A stretch of 64,000 bases of DNA from Pseudomonadota bacterium (GCA_027486675.1 JAIXOQ010000004.1:170341-234340), one strand, 5' to 3'; positions 19,662 to 28,291 are shown, counted from the stretch's first letter. Numbers and translations: made by a program. The notes: generated from the sequence alone by a model not told the origin.

Positions 19662-20063
19662 TTACTTCTTCGCAGGAGCTGCGGCTGCGCCAGCTTGCGG
19701 TTTTTTTGCGCCGTATTTAGAGCGGCTTTGCTTACGGTTTTGAACACCTTGTGTGTCGAGAGTCCCACGAACGGTATGATACCGAACGCCCGGAAGGTCT
19801 TTTACCCGTCCACCACGGATGAGGACGATGCTGTGTTCTTGAAGATTGTGACCGACGCCTGGAATGTACGAAGAAACTTCGTAGCCGTTTACAAGGCGGA
19901 CCCGACAGACCTTACGAAGAGCCGAGTTCGGCTTCTTAGGTGTCGTGGTGTAAACACGGGTGCAAACCCCACGGCGCTGCGGGCAGCTTTGAAGTGCTGG
20001 TGAGTTGGTCTTCCAAGTGGTCTTCGTTCGGCCTTTCCGAACGAGTTGGTTAATCGTAGGCAT
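19662..20063 (-). CDS. rpsL: 30S ribosomal protein uS12
   Basis: uS12 sits at the decoding centre. [30 protein letters not shown] (with K43) and [16 protein letters not shown] are intact. Both lysines whose substitution is known to give streptomycin resistance are wild type. The 133 residues include a short Ala/Lys C-terminal tail. It is the first gene of the leftward supercluster and divergent from purA. Confidence 0.98.
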   Translation of the reverse strand: MPTINQLVRKGRTKTTWKTNSPALQSCPQRRGVCTRVYTTTPKKPNSALRKVCRVRLVNGYEVSSYIPGVGHNLQEHSIVLIRGGRVKDLPGVRYHTVRGTLDTQGVQNRKQSRSKYGAKKPQAGAAAAPAKK

Positions 20064-20110
20064 TCTTTTCTTGTTTCCTTACTGCGTGACGAAAATAAAC
20101 GCGAATATCT

Positions 20111-20140
20111 GTGATAAGCGATACGAACTTTCCGGGTCAA
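20111..20140 (-). promoter_or_regulatory. candidate promoter for rpsL-rpsG-fusA
   Basis: Minus-strand TTGACC (20135-20140) and TATCAC (20111-20116) are separated by 18 bp, about 50 bp upstream of the rpsL start. The -35 matches consensus at five of six bases and the -10 at four. If correct it overlaps the earliest possible purA start, favouring the later purA start at 20165. Confidence 0.4.
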
Positions 20141-20164
20141 GCTTCAAATGTTAGTGTTGGGTCC

Positions 20165-21406
20165 GTGAGACATTTAAGTGCGATTTTGGGCCTGCAATGG
20201 GGTGACGAGGGCAAAGGGAAAGTCGTTGATTCGCTGTCCCAGGAGGCGGACGTCGTCGTTCGCTTCCAGGGCGGGAGCAACGCAGGGCACACGATTTATG
20301 CCGGTACCACGAAATACGTTTTCCACCTCGTGCCTTCTGGAATGCTGCACCCGACGGTGCAAGGGCTCATCTCCCATGGCGTGGTTGTCAATCCGCTCAA
20401 ACTCATCGGAGAGATTGAAAAGCTCGAATCCCAAGGATTATCGCTCAAAGGGCGCTTATTTATTTCATCCACAGCGACGGTCATCACACCCTTCCACATC
20501 GATCAAGATACAAAGCTTGAAGCAGGTGCCGGAGCAAGTGCGATCGGCACCACCAAGCAAGGAATAGGGCCTGCTTACACAGATAAAATCAGCAGAAAAG
20601 CGCTCAAAGTGAAGGATCTTTACAGTCCTGCCAAGTTGCGCGAATTCCTAACACCTCAGGGGTTAGCGCTCGGGTTTGATGCAGCGACAGTGGAAGGTCA
20701 TTTCAAGACGCTGCAAAATTGTGCTGAAAAATTAGAGCAATATCTTTGCGATTCCTTTGAATTTTTAGAACGCCGCTACAAAGAGGGCGCACACATTTTG
20801 TATGAGGGGGGACAGGGTGCGTTGCTGGATGTGGAATACGGCACGTATCCTTTTGTCACGTCATCCAGCACCACATTTGCGGGTATTTACGCAGGCGCAT
20901 TCGTGCCCAGGGATGCACAGATTGAAGTGATTGGGATCATTAAGCCCTATGTGACACGCGTCGGGGGCGGGCCTTTTCCAACGCTGATGGAGCCTGAGGC
21001 GCATCAAATCATTCAAACCGCCGGAAAAGAATTTGGAGCGACCACTGGCAGACCTCGCAAGTGCGGCTGGCTGGATCTTCCGCTGTTGCACTACGCTGTG
21101 AAGATTTCGCAGGTGGATGTCTTAGGGTTCATGAAACTTGATATCTTGCAGGAGCTTTCTGAGATCAAGATTTGTGTGGGATATGAATGGCGCGGAAAAA
21201 AGGTGGAGCACTACTATCCGTCGATTGATCTGGAAGAAGTAAAGCCCCTCTATGAGGTGATTCCAGTCACTGCACCCTTGGTGATTGATTCAAAGCTAAC
21301 CGCTGCGGGTGAAGCATTCATAAAATATTTAGAGCAAAAATCAGGCGTTCCCGTGCGCTATGTCGGAACAGGGCCTGAGCGTTTGCAGCTTGTGGTGCGA
21401 GGATAA
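20165..21406 (+). CDS. purA: adenylosuccinate synthetase
   Basis: Joins IMP and aspartate using GTP, the first step from IMP to AMP. WGDEGKGKVVD holds the GTP-binding loop and catalytic Asp, and FQGGSNAGHT carries the catalytic His. GTTKQGIGPAY, ATTGRPRKCGWLDL and the C-terminal base-binding region follow. I prefer the GTG at 20165 because it puts the WGDEGKGK motif at the usual distance from the N-terminus (413 residues). A GTG at 20111 is also in frame and adds 18 residues; neither has a clear ribosome-binding site. It supplies the AMP branch for the purine block further right. Confidence 0.95.
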   Translation: MRHLSAILGLQWGDEGKGKVVDSLSQEADVVVRFQGGSNAGHTIYAGTTKYVFHLVPSGMLHPTVQGLISHGVVVNPLKLIGEIEKLESQGLSLKGRLFISSTATVITPFHIDQDTKLEAGAGASAIGTTKQGIGPAYTDKISRKALKVKDLYSPAKLREFLTPQGLALGFDAATVEGHFKTLQNCAEKLEQYLCDSFEFLERRYKEGAHILYEGGQGALLDVEYGTYPFVTSSSTTFAGIYAGAFVPRDAQIEVIGIIKPYVTRVGGGPFPTLMEPEAHQIIQTAGKEFGATTGRPRKCGWLDLPLLHYAVKISQVDVLGFMKLDILQELSEIKICVGYEWRGKKVEHYYPSIDLEEVKPLYEVIPVTAPLVIDSKLTAAGEAFIKYLEQKSGVPVRYVGTGPERLQLVVRG

Positions 21407-21438
21407 GATTCTGAAGATGCGGGGGCTTGTCCATCGGC

Positions 21439-21594
21439 TCAATTCAGTTTGAATGTGGATTCCCCCATCCCCTGACGCAATCGCGACTCTAAGAGGACAT
21501 CTAAAGCGCCCCCAATATGAGCGTTCAGTACGTCGAGGGGTAAAGAGAAATGAAGCGTGCTGTCGATCCAAGTTCGTTCTGGATTACCGCAACT
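21439..21594 (-). pseudogene. protein-like open stretch without a start codon (possible gene remnant)
   Basis: In the gap after purA one minus-strand frame is open for 51 codons. Its translation has a protein-like composition, including LHFSLPLDVLNAHIGGALDV and ending GESTFKLN, but there is no usable start codon or ribosome-binding site. It may be the decayed end of a gene, or chance. No family is recognised. Confidence 0.2.
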
Positions 21595-21623
21595 TTACGT
21601 TTCAGAGCATAGTTTCAAACGTA

Positions 21624-22019
21624 CTATTTTGAGGGAAGAACAACACCTTTTGTTCTCTTTTGCTCAGCGGCGTATATCTGTTTAATCTCCATTGCACTGA
21701 TACGTCTCTTAGTCGTATTTGCCAGTAACTTTTCAAAATTTGCCTTCGTGTAACGCCAAGGCATAGCAACTGAGGGATTCCTTACCTCAGGATTGCTTGC
21801 AAGGGTTCGAGGTGGACATTCGTTACCGGATCCGTACTGATTCCAGCTTCCAGTACACAGAAAATTATTTTCAAGGATGAATGCCGCATTTGTGCCGCAA
21901 AGAGTTATACATTGGCCGCCCCCAATATCTACGTCGCAATAAAACCCTGCATAGGCATCAACTGAGTAACCACCGAGGACAAACAGAAGTGCCGCTAAAA
22001 ATTTTTGTCTAAAGACCAT
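21624..22019 (-). CDS. small secreted protein, unknown function
   Basis: 131 residues with a clear signal peptide (MVFRQKFLAALLFVLGGYSV, then DAYA). The mature part has cysteines near 28, 37, 41, 55 and 68 and a basic helical C-terminus (KRRISAMEIKQIYAAEQKR). A perfect AGGAGG lies 8 nt before the ATG at 22019. No family is recognised. A C13 tract on the coding strand lies just upstream of a good -10 element, so expression may be phase-variable, which is inference. Confidence 0.7.
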   Translation of the reverse strand: MVFRQKFLAALLFVLGGYSVDAYAGFYCDVDIGGGQCITLCGTNAAFILENNFLCTGSWNQYGSGNECPPRTLASNPEVRNPSVAMPWRYTKANFEKLLANTTKRRISAMEIKQIYAAEQKRTKGVVLPSK

Positions 22020-22051
22020 AACCCCAGCCTCCTGGACCTATGTCCTCCCAT

Positions 22052-22082
22052 AGTATAGAGCCGGATGCAGGGGGGGGGGGGG
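22052..22082 (-). promoter_or_regulatory. promoter -10 with 13-base homopolymer at the -35 position
   Basis: On the minus strand TATACT (22052-22057) lies about 32 bp before the ATG of the secreted protein. The region where -35 would sit is a run of 13 C (22070-22082). The nearest non-homopolymer -35-like hexamer lies beyond the tract, about 25 bp from the -10, so tract length would set the spacing. The -10 match is seen; the regulatory role is inferred. Confidence 0.4.
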
Positions 22083-22171
22083 CGGAAGCGTAACGTGAAA
22101 GCGCTGTGTCATGTAGGTGGCGAGACGACGCGTTCTGCCTGTATCGCGAATTTTATTACGCCTATCGGCAG

Positions 22172-22218
22172 ATTAAAAAAACCCACCCAAGCGACCGAAA
22201 TTCCGCTTGGGTGGGTTT
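22172..22218 (-). terminator. Rho-independent terminator
   Basis: AAACCCACCCAAGC (22179-22192) and its exact complement (22205-22218) form a 14-bp stem with a 12-nt loop. On the minus strand it is followed by a run of T (TTTTTTTAAT including the stem end). It lies 25 bp downstream of the stop of the 337-residue secreted-protein gene. Confidence 0.85.
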
Positions 22219-22243
22219 GACTTTGTGAGATGAGAGAAAAGAC

Positions 22244-23257
22244 TTAATCGACGAGCGTCACTGTGCCCTGGGTCCAGCTGACACAAACGTCAGTGCCATT
22301 GCCTGCAAGTGAGGTGAAGCCACCCTGGCAACGGACCGGAGCCTTAAAGCCGCCGTTTGGAAACGAAGCACTCGGAAAGTGGCACTGGTCAACAGCGCCA
22401 CTACCGCAAATCGCGGAGCTACCTGTAGAAGAGCTACCGCATGCAACATAAACACCTGCCACACCTGCTGGAGCGCCTGGATAGTTGGCTGTGGTGCACG
22501 GAACAACTTTGGTAGAGTCCTCATTCACTTTGCCGCAGCGGAAACCGGAGCCTGTGCCTGCTCCAATTTGCTGCCAAACTCCCCCGGGAACGGGCGCATA
22601 CCCGTTAGAACCAGGGGCAAAGCTACACTCCAAACGCTTAGTTAGGCCGCTGAGCTCAGCAAAATGGGTCTTAGGTTTGTATTTATAATGAGGACCGTTG
22701 ACTATCACTCCTTCATACAACGCAGTTCCGTTCGTAGTAAAACCTGACGTTGCTGGGGCTACAGTTGCAAGATTCATATTCACCACACCTGAGCGCTGGC
22801 ATACGTCGCTACCGAAACCGATCCTAATTCCGCTAGTGCTTGCGCTCCACTCCTGGGGGGTGGCACTTGAAAAACTACACACCGGCAAGGACGCTGAGAC
22901 GACCGGAGCAGCATGAGACCCTTTTAGGCAGACGTCTCTTTGTGGCGCTGCAGCAGAGCAGTAGTTTGTTCCAGTAGAACCGGCTGGCAAAGGACAGGCC
23001 CCCCCCAACCACTCGCCTGCTACTGCACAACGAATTGGATGCCCCAGGATCCCCCCTACAGCTCCGAATCGGATATGGCTAGGAGTATCGCCTGTTGAAA
23101 ATACGAAGCCTCGCACGTCACCGGAGGGAAACACTACTTTCACCGCAGGCTGAGAGTTAATAAAAGTCATCTTGGCAAACTTATCCGCCAATTGCGCCTC
23201 AGTCTGAGTGGCAGACAGACAACTCAACATTACTGCGAACACAGAAAACAACTTCAT
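22244..23257 (-). CDS. cysteine-rich secreted protein, unknown function
   Basis: 337 residues with a signal peptide (MKLFSVFAVMLSCLSATQTE, AQ cleavage). The mature protein is rich in Gly, Ser, Ala and Thr and has many cysteines, suggesting a disulfide-bonded extracytoplasmic protein. No catalytic motif was seen. The coding strand contains a run of eight G (22999-23006) around residues 84-86, so a slipped base would truncate the protein. It has a GGGAGAAAG ribosome-binding site and its own strong terminator, so it is probably monocistronic. Confidence 0.7.
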   Translation of the reverse strand: MKLFSVFAVMLSCLSATQTEAQLADKFAKMTFINSQPAVKVVFPSGDVRGFVFSTGDTPSHIRFGAVGGILGHPIRCAVAGEWLGGACPLPAGSTGTNYCSAAAPQRDVCLKGSHAAPVVSASLPVCSFSSATPQEWSASTSGIRIGFGSDVCQRSGVVNMNLATVAPATSGFTTNGTALYEGVIVNGPHYKYKPKTHFAELSGLTKRLECSFAPGSNGYAPVPGGVWQQIGAGTGSGFRCGKVNEDSTKVVPCTTANYPGAPAGVAGVYVACGSSSTGSSAICGSGAVDQCHFPSASFPNGGFKAPVRCQGGFTSLAGNGTDVCVSWTQGTVTLVD

Positions 23258-23422
23258 AAAATGGCTTTCTCCCTAAAATGGTATAACTCTCCCCAAACGC
23301 CTTACACGACGTAGACGCTAACGCTTTTATCTTAACGCCTGGACAGGGAGGCGAGCAACGGTTGATTAAAAGTATGCCCGCGGTGACACACCCTTTCATA
23401 AGATCTCTGCGTCAAGCCTTTG

Positions 23423-24025
23423 TCAGTCCGTCTGAAGCACCATCAGTTTTTCAAGCAAGGACTTTGCTTCCCGGTGATTGGGATCCAGCGTTAAAGCATA
23501 ATTAGCTAAGTATTCAGATTGATCAAAGATTGCATCGCTACAGTAGCGCTGACCCCGGTCCACAAGCTTCTGCACCGCGTCCTTTGATCCTAAATCGAAG
23601 CCGCCTTCAATGAGTGGACAGGTGGCGTCCGCAGGTGCAAATGAGGGAACTTTCCGCACGTACGCACCTTTGACGTTACGGACAAAAAAATCGCTCGCCC
23701 GTTTCAAGACATTCTCCATCAGTGCGTCTCCGCTGAACTTGCAAGCCCCTGCGACGACAACCCAAAACCCAGGCTTTAGTCCGGCGACTGACTTTGACTC
23801 TAAGATTTTTGGATAACCTTCAAAGTAGGACACCTCTAACTTTGATTTGGCTTTGAAGTTTTTTAACCATTGTTCTGCCGTCTTTTGATCCTTCCCACCC
23901 GAAAGGATGACTAAGCCAAGCTCTGCGAAGGCTACGTTTTGAATGAGGAGAATACCGAGACAAATGATGATCGAGATCATCTTTCCTCGCTGGCTATTAA
24001 AGGAATACAAGAATGAGCGCAACAT
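23423..24025 (-). CDS. exported protein with SPOR-like N-terminal half, unknown function
   Basis: An N-terminal hydrophobic export signal (MISIIICLGILLIQNVAFAE) begins at residue 16, so the true start may be the ATG at 23980, preceded by GAGG at 4 nt. The first half after the signal (LVILSGGKDQKTAEQWLKNF, then KPGFWVVVAGAC) loosely resembles a SPOR-type ligand-binding fold. The second half ends in a TPR-like helix (ANYALTLDPNHREAKSLLEKL). The resemblance is weak and function is not assigned. It follows the 106-residue gene by 9 bp on the same strand. Confidence 0.65.
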   Translation of the reverse strand: MLRSFLYSFNSQRGKMISIIICLGILLIQNVAFAELGLVILSGGKDQKTAEQWLKNFKAKSKLEVSYFEGYPKILESKSVAGLKPGFWVVVAGACKFSGDALMENVLKRASDFFVRNVKGAYVRKVPSFAPADATCPLIEGGFDLGSKDAVQKLVDRGQRYCSDAIFDQSEYLANYALTLDPNHREAKSLLEKLMVLQTD

Positions 24026-24034
24026 TTTAATCGC

Positions 24035-24355
24035 TTAGTCCCCTGCACGTTCTATTTTTTGAATCAGCTTTTTCAGTTCTTTAGGAATGCGATCCAGCCC
24101 CTGGAGCTCATACTGAGGGAGCTTGCTGTTTCTTTCTTTGTAACTTTGAATGCCAGAAATCACTTCCGCTTCTAAGCCTTGTCTTTGATCCCGATCGTCA
24201 GTGCCTATAGACAGAAGATTCTGAAACAAGCCACTTCGCTCCGTGACAGATTTCTTAAGATCAGCACGCACTCGCTCTAAGAAAGCCTTGGTACTTGAAC
24301 CAACGAAGGGACGAACGAGTTCGATGAGGTCGACAATCAGCTCACTTCTCTTCAT
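24035..24355 (-). CDS. hypothetical cytoplasmic helical protein
   Basis: 106 residues, charged and predicted helical, with no signal peptide or membrane segment (VDLIELVRPFVGSSTKAFLE, then LKKLIQKIERAGD). The GGAGG lies almost against the ATG, an unusual spacing. It is divergent from the gene at 24370 and co-directional with the exported-protein gene. No family is recognised. Confidence 0.6.
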   Translation of the reverse strand: MKRSELIVDLIELVRPFVGSSTKAFLERVRADLKKSVTERSGLFQNLLSIGTDDRDQRQGLEAEVISGIQSYKERNSKLPQYELQGLDRIPKELKKLIQKIERAGD

Positions 24356-24369
24356 TCCTCCATCCTATA

Positions 24370-24897
24370 ATGAGAGCTATGAACAAAGACTACAGAAGTC
24401 TTCTTTTGAATCGTGCGCCATGCACTCGTCCAGAAGTGCTTCAGGCGTTGAATCATTTCGGGGAAATGATGGCTGCCTTAACGAAAGACGGCTGGGTAGA
24501 GCGTTCGGTGCGCTTCAAAGAAACGGCCCAAGCTATCGCGGAATATGTCGCGGTAGAGTTCCCAGATGAAATTGCGACTTTCAAGGAGACTTCATTTCAT
24601 AGGCCGGGGTCCCTATTAGGAAAAGGAATTGTAAATGCACTGCTGGTGCAGCCGGAACTCGCATTGAAGGCAGAGCTTCAGAGTGAACAGAAAAGGAATG
24701 ATGTCGGAAAGGTCGGCCTGACTCTGGCTGAATACAGTGACTTGAGTAAGGCTTACAAGAAGTGGGTGAATGAGCTATTGGTCGGTCACGCTGGGATGTA
24801 CAAATTTCAACGTGAAGATCACAGTTTTTACTTCATTGAAATTGCAGATCAAGGAAACCTGATTGCGCAGATCTTAGTATCGCAACATGCGTTCTGA
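24370..24897 (+). CDS. hypothetical protein
   Basis: 175 residues, soluble, mixed helix and strand. Features include LLLNRAPCTRPEVLQALNHF at the start and a C-terminal beta region (SFYFIEIADQGNLIAQILVS). A second in-frame ATG at 24379 is an equally good start. It is divergent from the 106-residue gene and converges with the secreted-protein gene ending at 24910. No family is recognised. Confidence 0.55.
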   Translation: MRAMNKDYRSLLLNRAPCTRPEVLQALNHFGEMMAALTKDGWVERSVRFKETAQAIAEYVAVEFPDEIATFKETSFHRPGSLLGKGIVNALLVQPELALKAELQSEQKRNDVGKVGLTLAEYSDLSKAYKKWVNELLVGHAGMYKFQREDHSFYFIEIADQGNLIAQILVSQHAF

Positions 24898-24909
24898 GTA
24901 CTTTTCACC

Positions 24910-25701
24910 CTAGTCAAAGGACAGAATGACGGGCTTTCTGTCTGGGCCAAACCAGACATGATCGTAGGACAAAACAAAAGTAGCCGTCTGATGACTGCTT
25001 GCCGTTTGGGAGCTTGGGTCCATAGGAAGTCCTAGGTTTCCGGTGACCTTCACCTGCAAGACCTCCTGCAGATCTGGAACAAAGCCATCAAGACTTTGGA
25101 GCTCATCTTTCTTCGTAATGACCTCAACTTCTACCAACTCACCGTTTAAGAGTATCCTACGAGCGGGGTAGAAGAGCTCTTCCAGTGCAATGCGGGTGTC
25201 CCGAAACCACAGGTTAGCGAGATCCATGGGGGAGGCTTCCTCCAAGGACATTTCATCGGGGTATTTAAGATCTTGAGTTGGGATCTGAATCACTGTGCCA
25301 AATGCAACGTCCAGATTTTTGATTGCAAGTGGAGAGTTGAATCGCTCTCGAAACACATAGGTTTGTAAGAGATCCTGTCCGAGCTGAAAAATTTTTGCGT
25401 CAAGTTCACTCTGAAAAGTCTTTAAAAGGTACCGCTGCTTCACGAGTTTACCAGCGTTAGAGGCGTACTGGTCCATTTGAAAGGTATCTCTTCGTTCACC
25501 TAATGGGGAAATCGATACGCTGGCATCGGGAGGGATATGCCGAGCGATAGCATCAGTAAGTCTTAGAATCGCTTGATTTTCGGGGTCATATTTTCTCAGG
25601 CCTGGATCTGCCACAGCAGCACAACGACCCAGGGCCTCAGCTGAACCGAGCAGGATGACGATCAATGTTAAGACACTCGCTCTTAGCTTGAGAACGGTCA
25701 T
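24910..25701 (-). CDS. exported protein, unknown function
   Basis: 263 residues with a signal peptide (LRASVLTLIVILLGSAEALG) and one cysteine just after the probable cleavage site. The mature part is charged and mixed alpha/beta, with FPDL/VQVKV-like strands near the C-terminus and no recognised motif. It follows the 217-residue beta-barrel candidate by 56 bp on the same strand, so it may be the fourth gene of that envelope operon. Confidence 0.65.
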   Translation of the reverse strand: MTVLKLRASVLTLIVILLGSAEALGRCAAVADPGLRKYDPENQAILRLTDAIARHIPPDASVSISPLGERRDTFQMDQYASNAGKLVKQRYLLKTFQSELDAKIFQLGQDLLQTYVFRERFNSPLAIKNLDVAFGTVIQIPTQDLKYPDEMSLEEASPMDLANLWFRDTRIALEELFYPARRILLNGELVEVEVITKKDELQSLDGFVPDLQEVLQVKVTGNLGLPMDPSSQTASSHQTATFVLSYDHVWFGPDRKPVILSFD

Positions 25702-25757
25702 GGCGCGGATCTTTGTCTATCCAGGATAGATTGTCAAGGTTTAGGCCAACTGAGGAG

Positions 25758-26411
25758 CTAATCGAGCTGGAAGCTCACCCCTAAAAAGAGTTGGAAGCGC
25801 CGAAACGGAAGCCTGAGCAGCGAATCGTTCTCCTCGTTTGCATCCGAACGATAGACAGAGCCAACACTCATTCCTAAACCAACAAAAGGGGCAATCGTCG
25901 GAGTCAGGTCGTAATAAACCGTGGACTCCACCCCTAGACTCCAGCCCTTAAAGCTTGTCCCGTCGGGCGCAGTCATGAAGAGGCGCCCGTATTTTAAGCG
26001 GGAAGACTCGCGAAATTTTGGGTGAATCGCTCTTAAAGCGTGGGTCTTTGCACCTATTCCTAAGCGCGTTGATATCAGTTTCCAGCGCGCAGTCGGTTCA
26101 CCTAAGTTGTTCAGTGGCGAGTCAGGGTCATTGAAGTCACGGGTATCCCCGTCGCTTGATGGAAAGACGTCGGATCGTTTTGTAGGGATCACGTCTCTTT
26201 GCTGAAAGCTCCCTCCCTGCACTTCGAGCGTGCCTTCAAAGAACCGACCCCAGCCCCAGATGGCTTGAACCAAGCCACCGTAACTCTGCGGTAGTAGTGT
26301 GGCCGTGGAGTCTAAACCGACATCAACCTTCAGCTCCGCGAGAGCCTCAGTCGGTGTAATCACCAGCGTAAGCAGTAAGGCCCATGCGATCACCAAAAAC
26401 TTTATCCTCAT
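25758..26411 (-). CDS. putative outer-membrane beta-barrel protein
   Basis: 217 residues with a signal peptide (FLVIAWALLLTLVITPTEAL, then AE). Alternating amphipathic strands follow (LISTRLGIGAKTHAL, GWSLGVESTVYYDLTPTIAP, FVGLGMSVGSVYR) and the protein ends FQLFLGVSFQLD. A near-terminal aromatic and repeated strands suggest an outer-membrane barrel. The exact family is not identified. Its start overlaps the TolC-family gene stop by 4 bp. Confidence 0.65.
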   Translation of the reverse strand: MRIKFLVIAWALLLTLVITPTEALAELKVDVGLDSTATLLPQSYGGLVQAIWGWGRFFEGTLEVQGGSFQQRDVIPTKRSDVFPSSDGDTRDFNDPDSPLNNLGEPTARWKLISTRLGIGAKTHALRAIHPKFRESSRLKYGRLFMTAPDGTSFKGWSLGVESTVYYDLTPTIAPFVGLGMSVGSVYRSDANEENDSLLRLPFRRFQLFLGVSFQLD

Positions 26412-27844
26412 AGGGCCTTCACCCCGGTGATCAGCGCAAGCTGAGCCTTGGCTGATATGTGCTGAAAGATCAGCTGCTTCCAGCTGATTTCAGTCTGCCT
26501 AGATCGTTCGATGGCATCCCTCACGTCGACTCGGTTAAATTTCTTTGCTGCGATTGAGCGAACAACTTGAGATAGAACCTTGGAACTTTCTACCACCGAG
26601 GACTCTTGGCTCTTGATCTGTTTCTCAAGTGCTCGGAGTGCCGCGATCGAAGATAACATCTGCGTCCTTGTTGCAAGCTGCGTGCGGCTAAAGTTGATCT
26701 TAGAAAGAGTTTCATTGCGTATCGCTTGGGCAATATTCGCGCTTTGAATAAAGCCGCCAGGACCGAAAATCTCCCAGGAAAGGGAAACTCCGATGCCTGC
26801 ATCAATCGAACGAAGGTTGTTTGAAATTCTTTCATTGGAAGCCGTGTAGCCATGAGACCCAGCAAGGGAAAAGAGAGTCATGTTTACAGTAGGTAATGGC
26901 AACCGAGCTTGCTGAGCAGTTTCGAGGCCGATGCCGGCTGATTCCAGTCCAAATCGCGCTGTTGCAATGGCCGGAGCTTGATCTTCATCAAAGACTTGAT
27001 CCGCAGGAACAGCCACAAATTCTAGAGGAGTTTGTAACTTATAATCCGTATCTTCGGAATCCGAGAGGACTTGATTGAATGTGAGCTTTGCTATACTCAC
27101 GAGACCTTCTTGCTCACGCACTGCAAGCTCTGCTTGGAGGCGGTCAAACTCAGCGCTGTCTACATCTTGCTGGGTCGCTTCCCCGAGTTTAAATTTATTC
27201 TGCGTAAACTTTCTTAGGGTCTCTGCAACTCTTAAAGATCGTAAAGTCGCCTCCGCCTGATCGAGCTGAAGCCTGTAATTCATGTACCCTTGGGTGACCT
27301 GGGCCTCAAGGGAGAGTTCCGCAAGCCTGAGTCCAATCTTACTCCCCTGAAAACTGATCTGAGCTAATCGATAGCCGTTCGAGTCCCGAAATGCATTAAA
27401 TAGTCGGTAGTCCAAAGTCAAACCGGCCGTGGAAGTCGGCATATTGGTCGTACGCTGAAACTGTGGATCTCTTTCTATCAGCTGGGCGGTAGCTGATTGC
27501 GAACCCGTCACATTTAACGTTGGCAAAAATGCTGACCGAAAGGCAACACCATTTGAAATCTCGGCGATTTCGTAATTGATGCGCGCAATTCGAATATCGA
27601 AACTCCTGCGGCTCGCACGCTCCTGCGCCTGCTTTAGAGTCAGCGGAATTACAGTTTTAATCACCGTTTTTGGGGCTGGAATGGGGCTTTGAGGCTGCTG
27701 ATTCTGAGCAGAAACAGTGGGTGCAGGAGGCGTCAGCACTGAGCCTAAAGATGGGGGAGCGGGAGGAAGCTGAGCCCGTGACGTTGCATTTAAAAAGAGA
27801 AAGCTAAAAACGCCGAAAGCCAATGCCTGCGGCGGTAACTTCAT
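26408..27844 (-). CDS. TolC-family outer-membrane protein
   Basis: 478 residues: signal peptide, a Pro-rich linker (residues about 25-65), then two repeats of the outer-membrane efflux protein fold with long helices (ITLKQAQERASRRSFDIRIA, KFKLGEATQQDVDSAEFD, FNRVDVRDAIERSRQTE). TolC-type proteins form trimeric outer-membrane channels with an inner-membrane pump and an adaptor. No pump or adaptor is encoded nearby; instead it is coupled to a small secreted protein upstream and a barrel candidate downstream by 4-bp overlaps. Confidence 0.85.
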   Translation of the reverse strand: MKLPPQALAFGVFSFLFLNATSRAQLPPAPPSLGSVLTPPAPTVSAQNQQPQSPIPAPKTVIKTVIPLTLKQAQERASRRSFDIRIARINYEIAEISNGVAFRSAFLPTLNVTGSQSATAQLIERDPQFQRTTNMPTSTAGLTLDYRLFNAFRDSNGYRLAQISFQGSKIGLRLAELSLEAQVTQGYMNYRLQLDQAEATLRSLRVAETLRKFTQNKFKLGEATQQDVDSAEFDRLQAELAVREQEGLVSIAKLTFNQVLSDSEDTDYKLQTPLEFVAVPADQVFDEDQAPAIATARFGLESAGIGLETAQQARLPLPTVNMTLFSLAGSHGYTASNERISNNLRSIDAGIGVSLSWEIFGPGGFIQSANIAQAIRNETLSKINFSRTQLATRTQMLSSIAALRALEKQIKSQESSVVESSKVLSQVVRSIAAKKFNRVDVRDAIERSRQTEISWKQLIFQHISAKAQLALITGVKAL

Positions 27845-28173
27845 ATCGGATCACAGCCTGGGCATTTCTTCGCTTCACTGCGAATAACTTCTTCTTCCGA
27901 TTCTTGCGTCCTGAGATGAAGCATCGCGATAGTGATATTGGAATTCACTTTGATTTGAATCGAGGCAGATGAATTCGGATGTTTATCAAGGTATTCCTGA
28001 TTTCTATCTAAGATCGATTTCATCTTTAGTTTATTGGCCTGCACCTCTTTGAAGGTCTTCTTTAAGGTCCAACAATGCACAGCACTGCACTCCACCGGCA
28101 CGGCACCAGCCCGGGCTATGTGCGATTTTAGGATGTGTTGTGAGAATAAAATAAATAGAAACAATGGTTTCAA
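27841..28173 (-). CDS. small exported protein, unknown function
   Basis: 110 residues. The start is a TTG at 28173 with an AGGG/CAGG-type ribosome-binding site; no ATG is available near the N-terminus. The start region looks like a signal peptide (MKPLFLFILFSQHIL, ARAGA). The mature part has cysteines near 29, 34, 104 and 107, the last pair as CPGC. Its stop overlaps the TolC-family start by 4 bp, which supports it being a translated operon member. Confidence 0.5.
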   Translation of the reverse strand: MKPLFLFILFSQHILKSHIARAGAVPVECSAVHCWTLKKTFKEVQANKLKMKSILDRNQEYLDKHPNSSASIQIKVNSNITIAMLHLRTQESEEEVIRSEAKKCPGCDPI

Positions 28174-28291
28174 CCTGCCCTGCTGAATAGGTTAATGGCC
28201 AGAGAACGCCTTAGCATCTGACATTGATTTGTCGCCAATTGTCCGTATGTCGGGACTCAATTTTGTTTCACTTTTGGGTTAGCCTACAGTA

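Noticed and set aside
21341..21571. 76-residue minus-strand open frame at the purA end
   Set aside because: It begins in the gap and ends inside purA; the composition is not protein-like and no ribosome-binding site is seen.
23199..23399. 66-residue minus-strand open frame upstream of the 337-residue gene
   Set aside because: It overlaps the start of the secreted-protein gene in another frame and has no credible start or domain.
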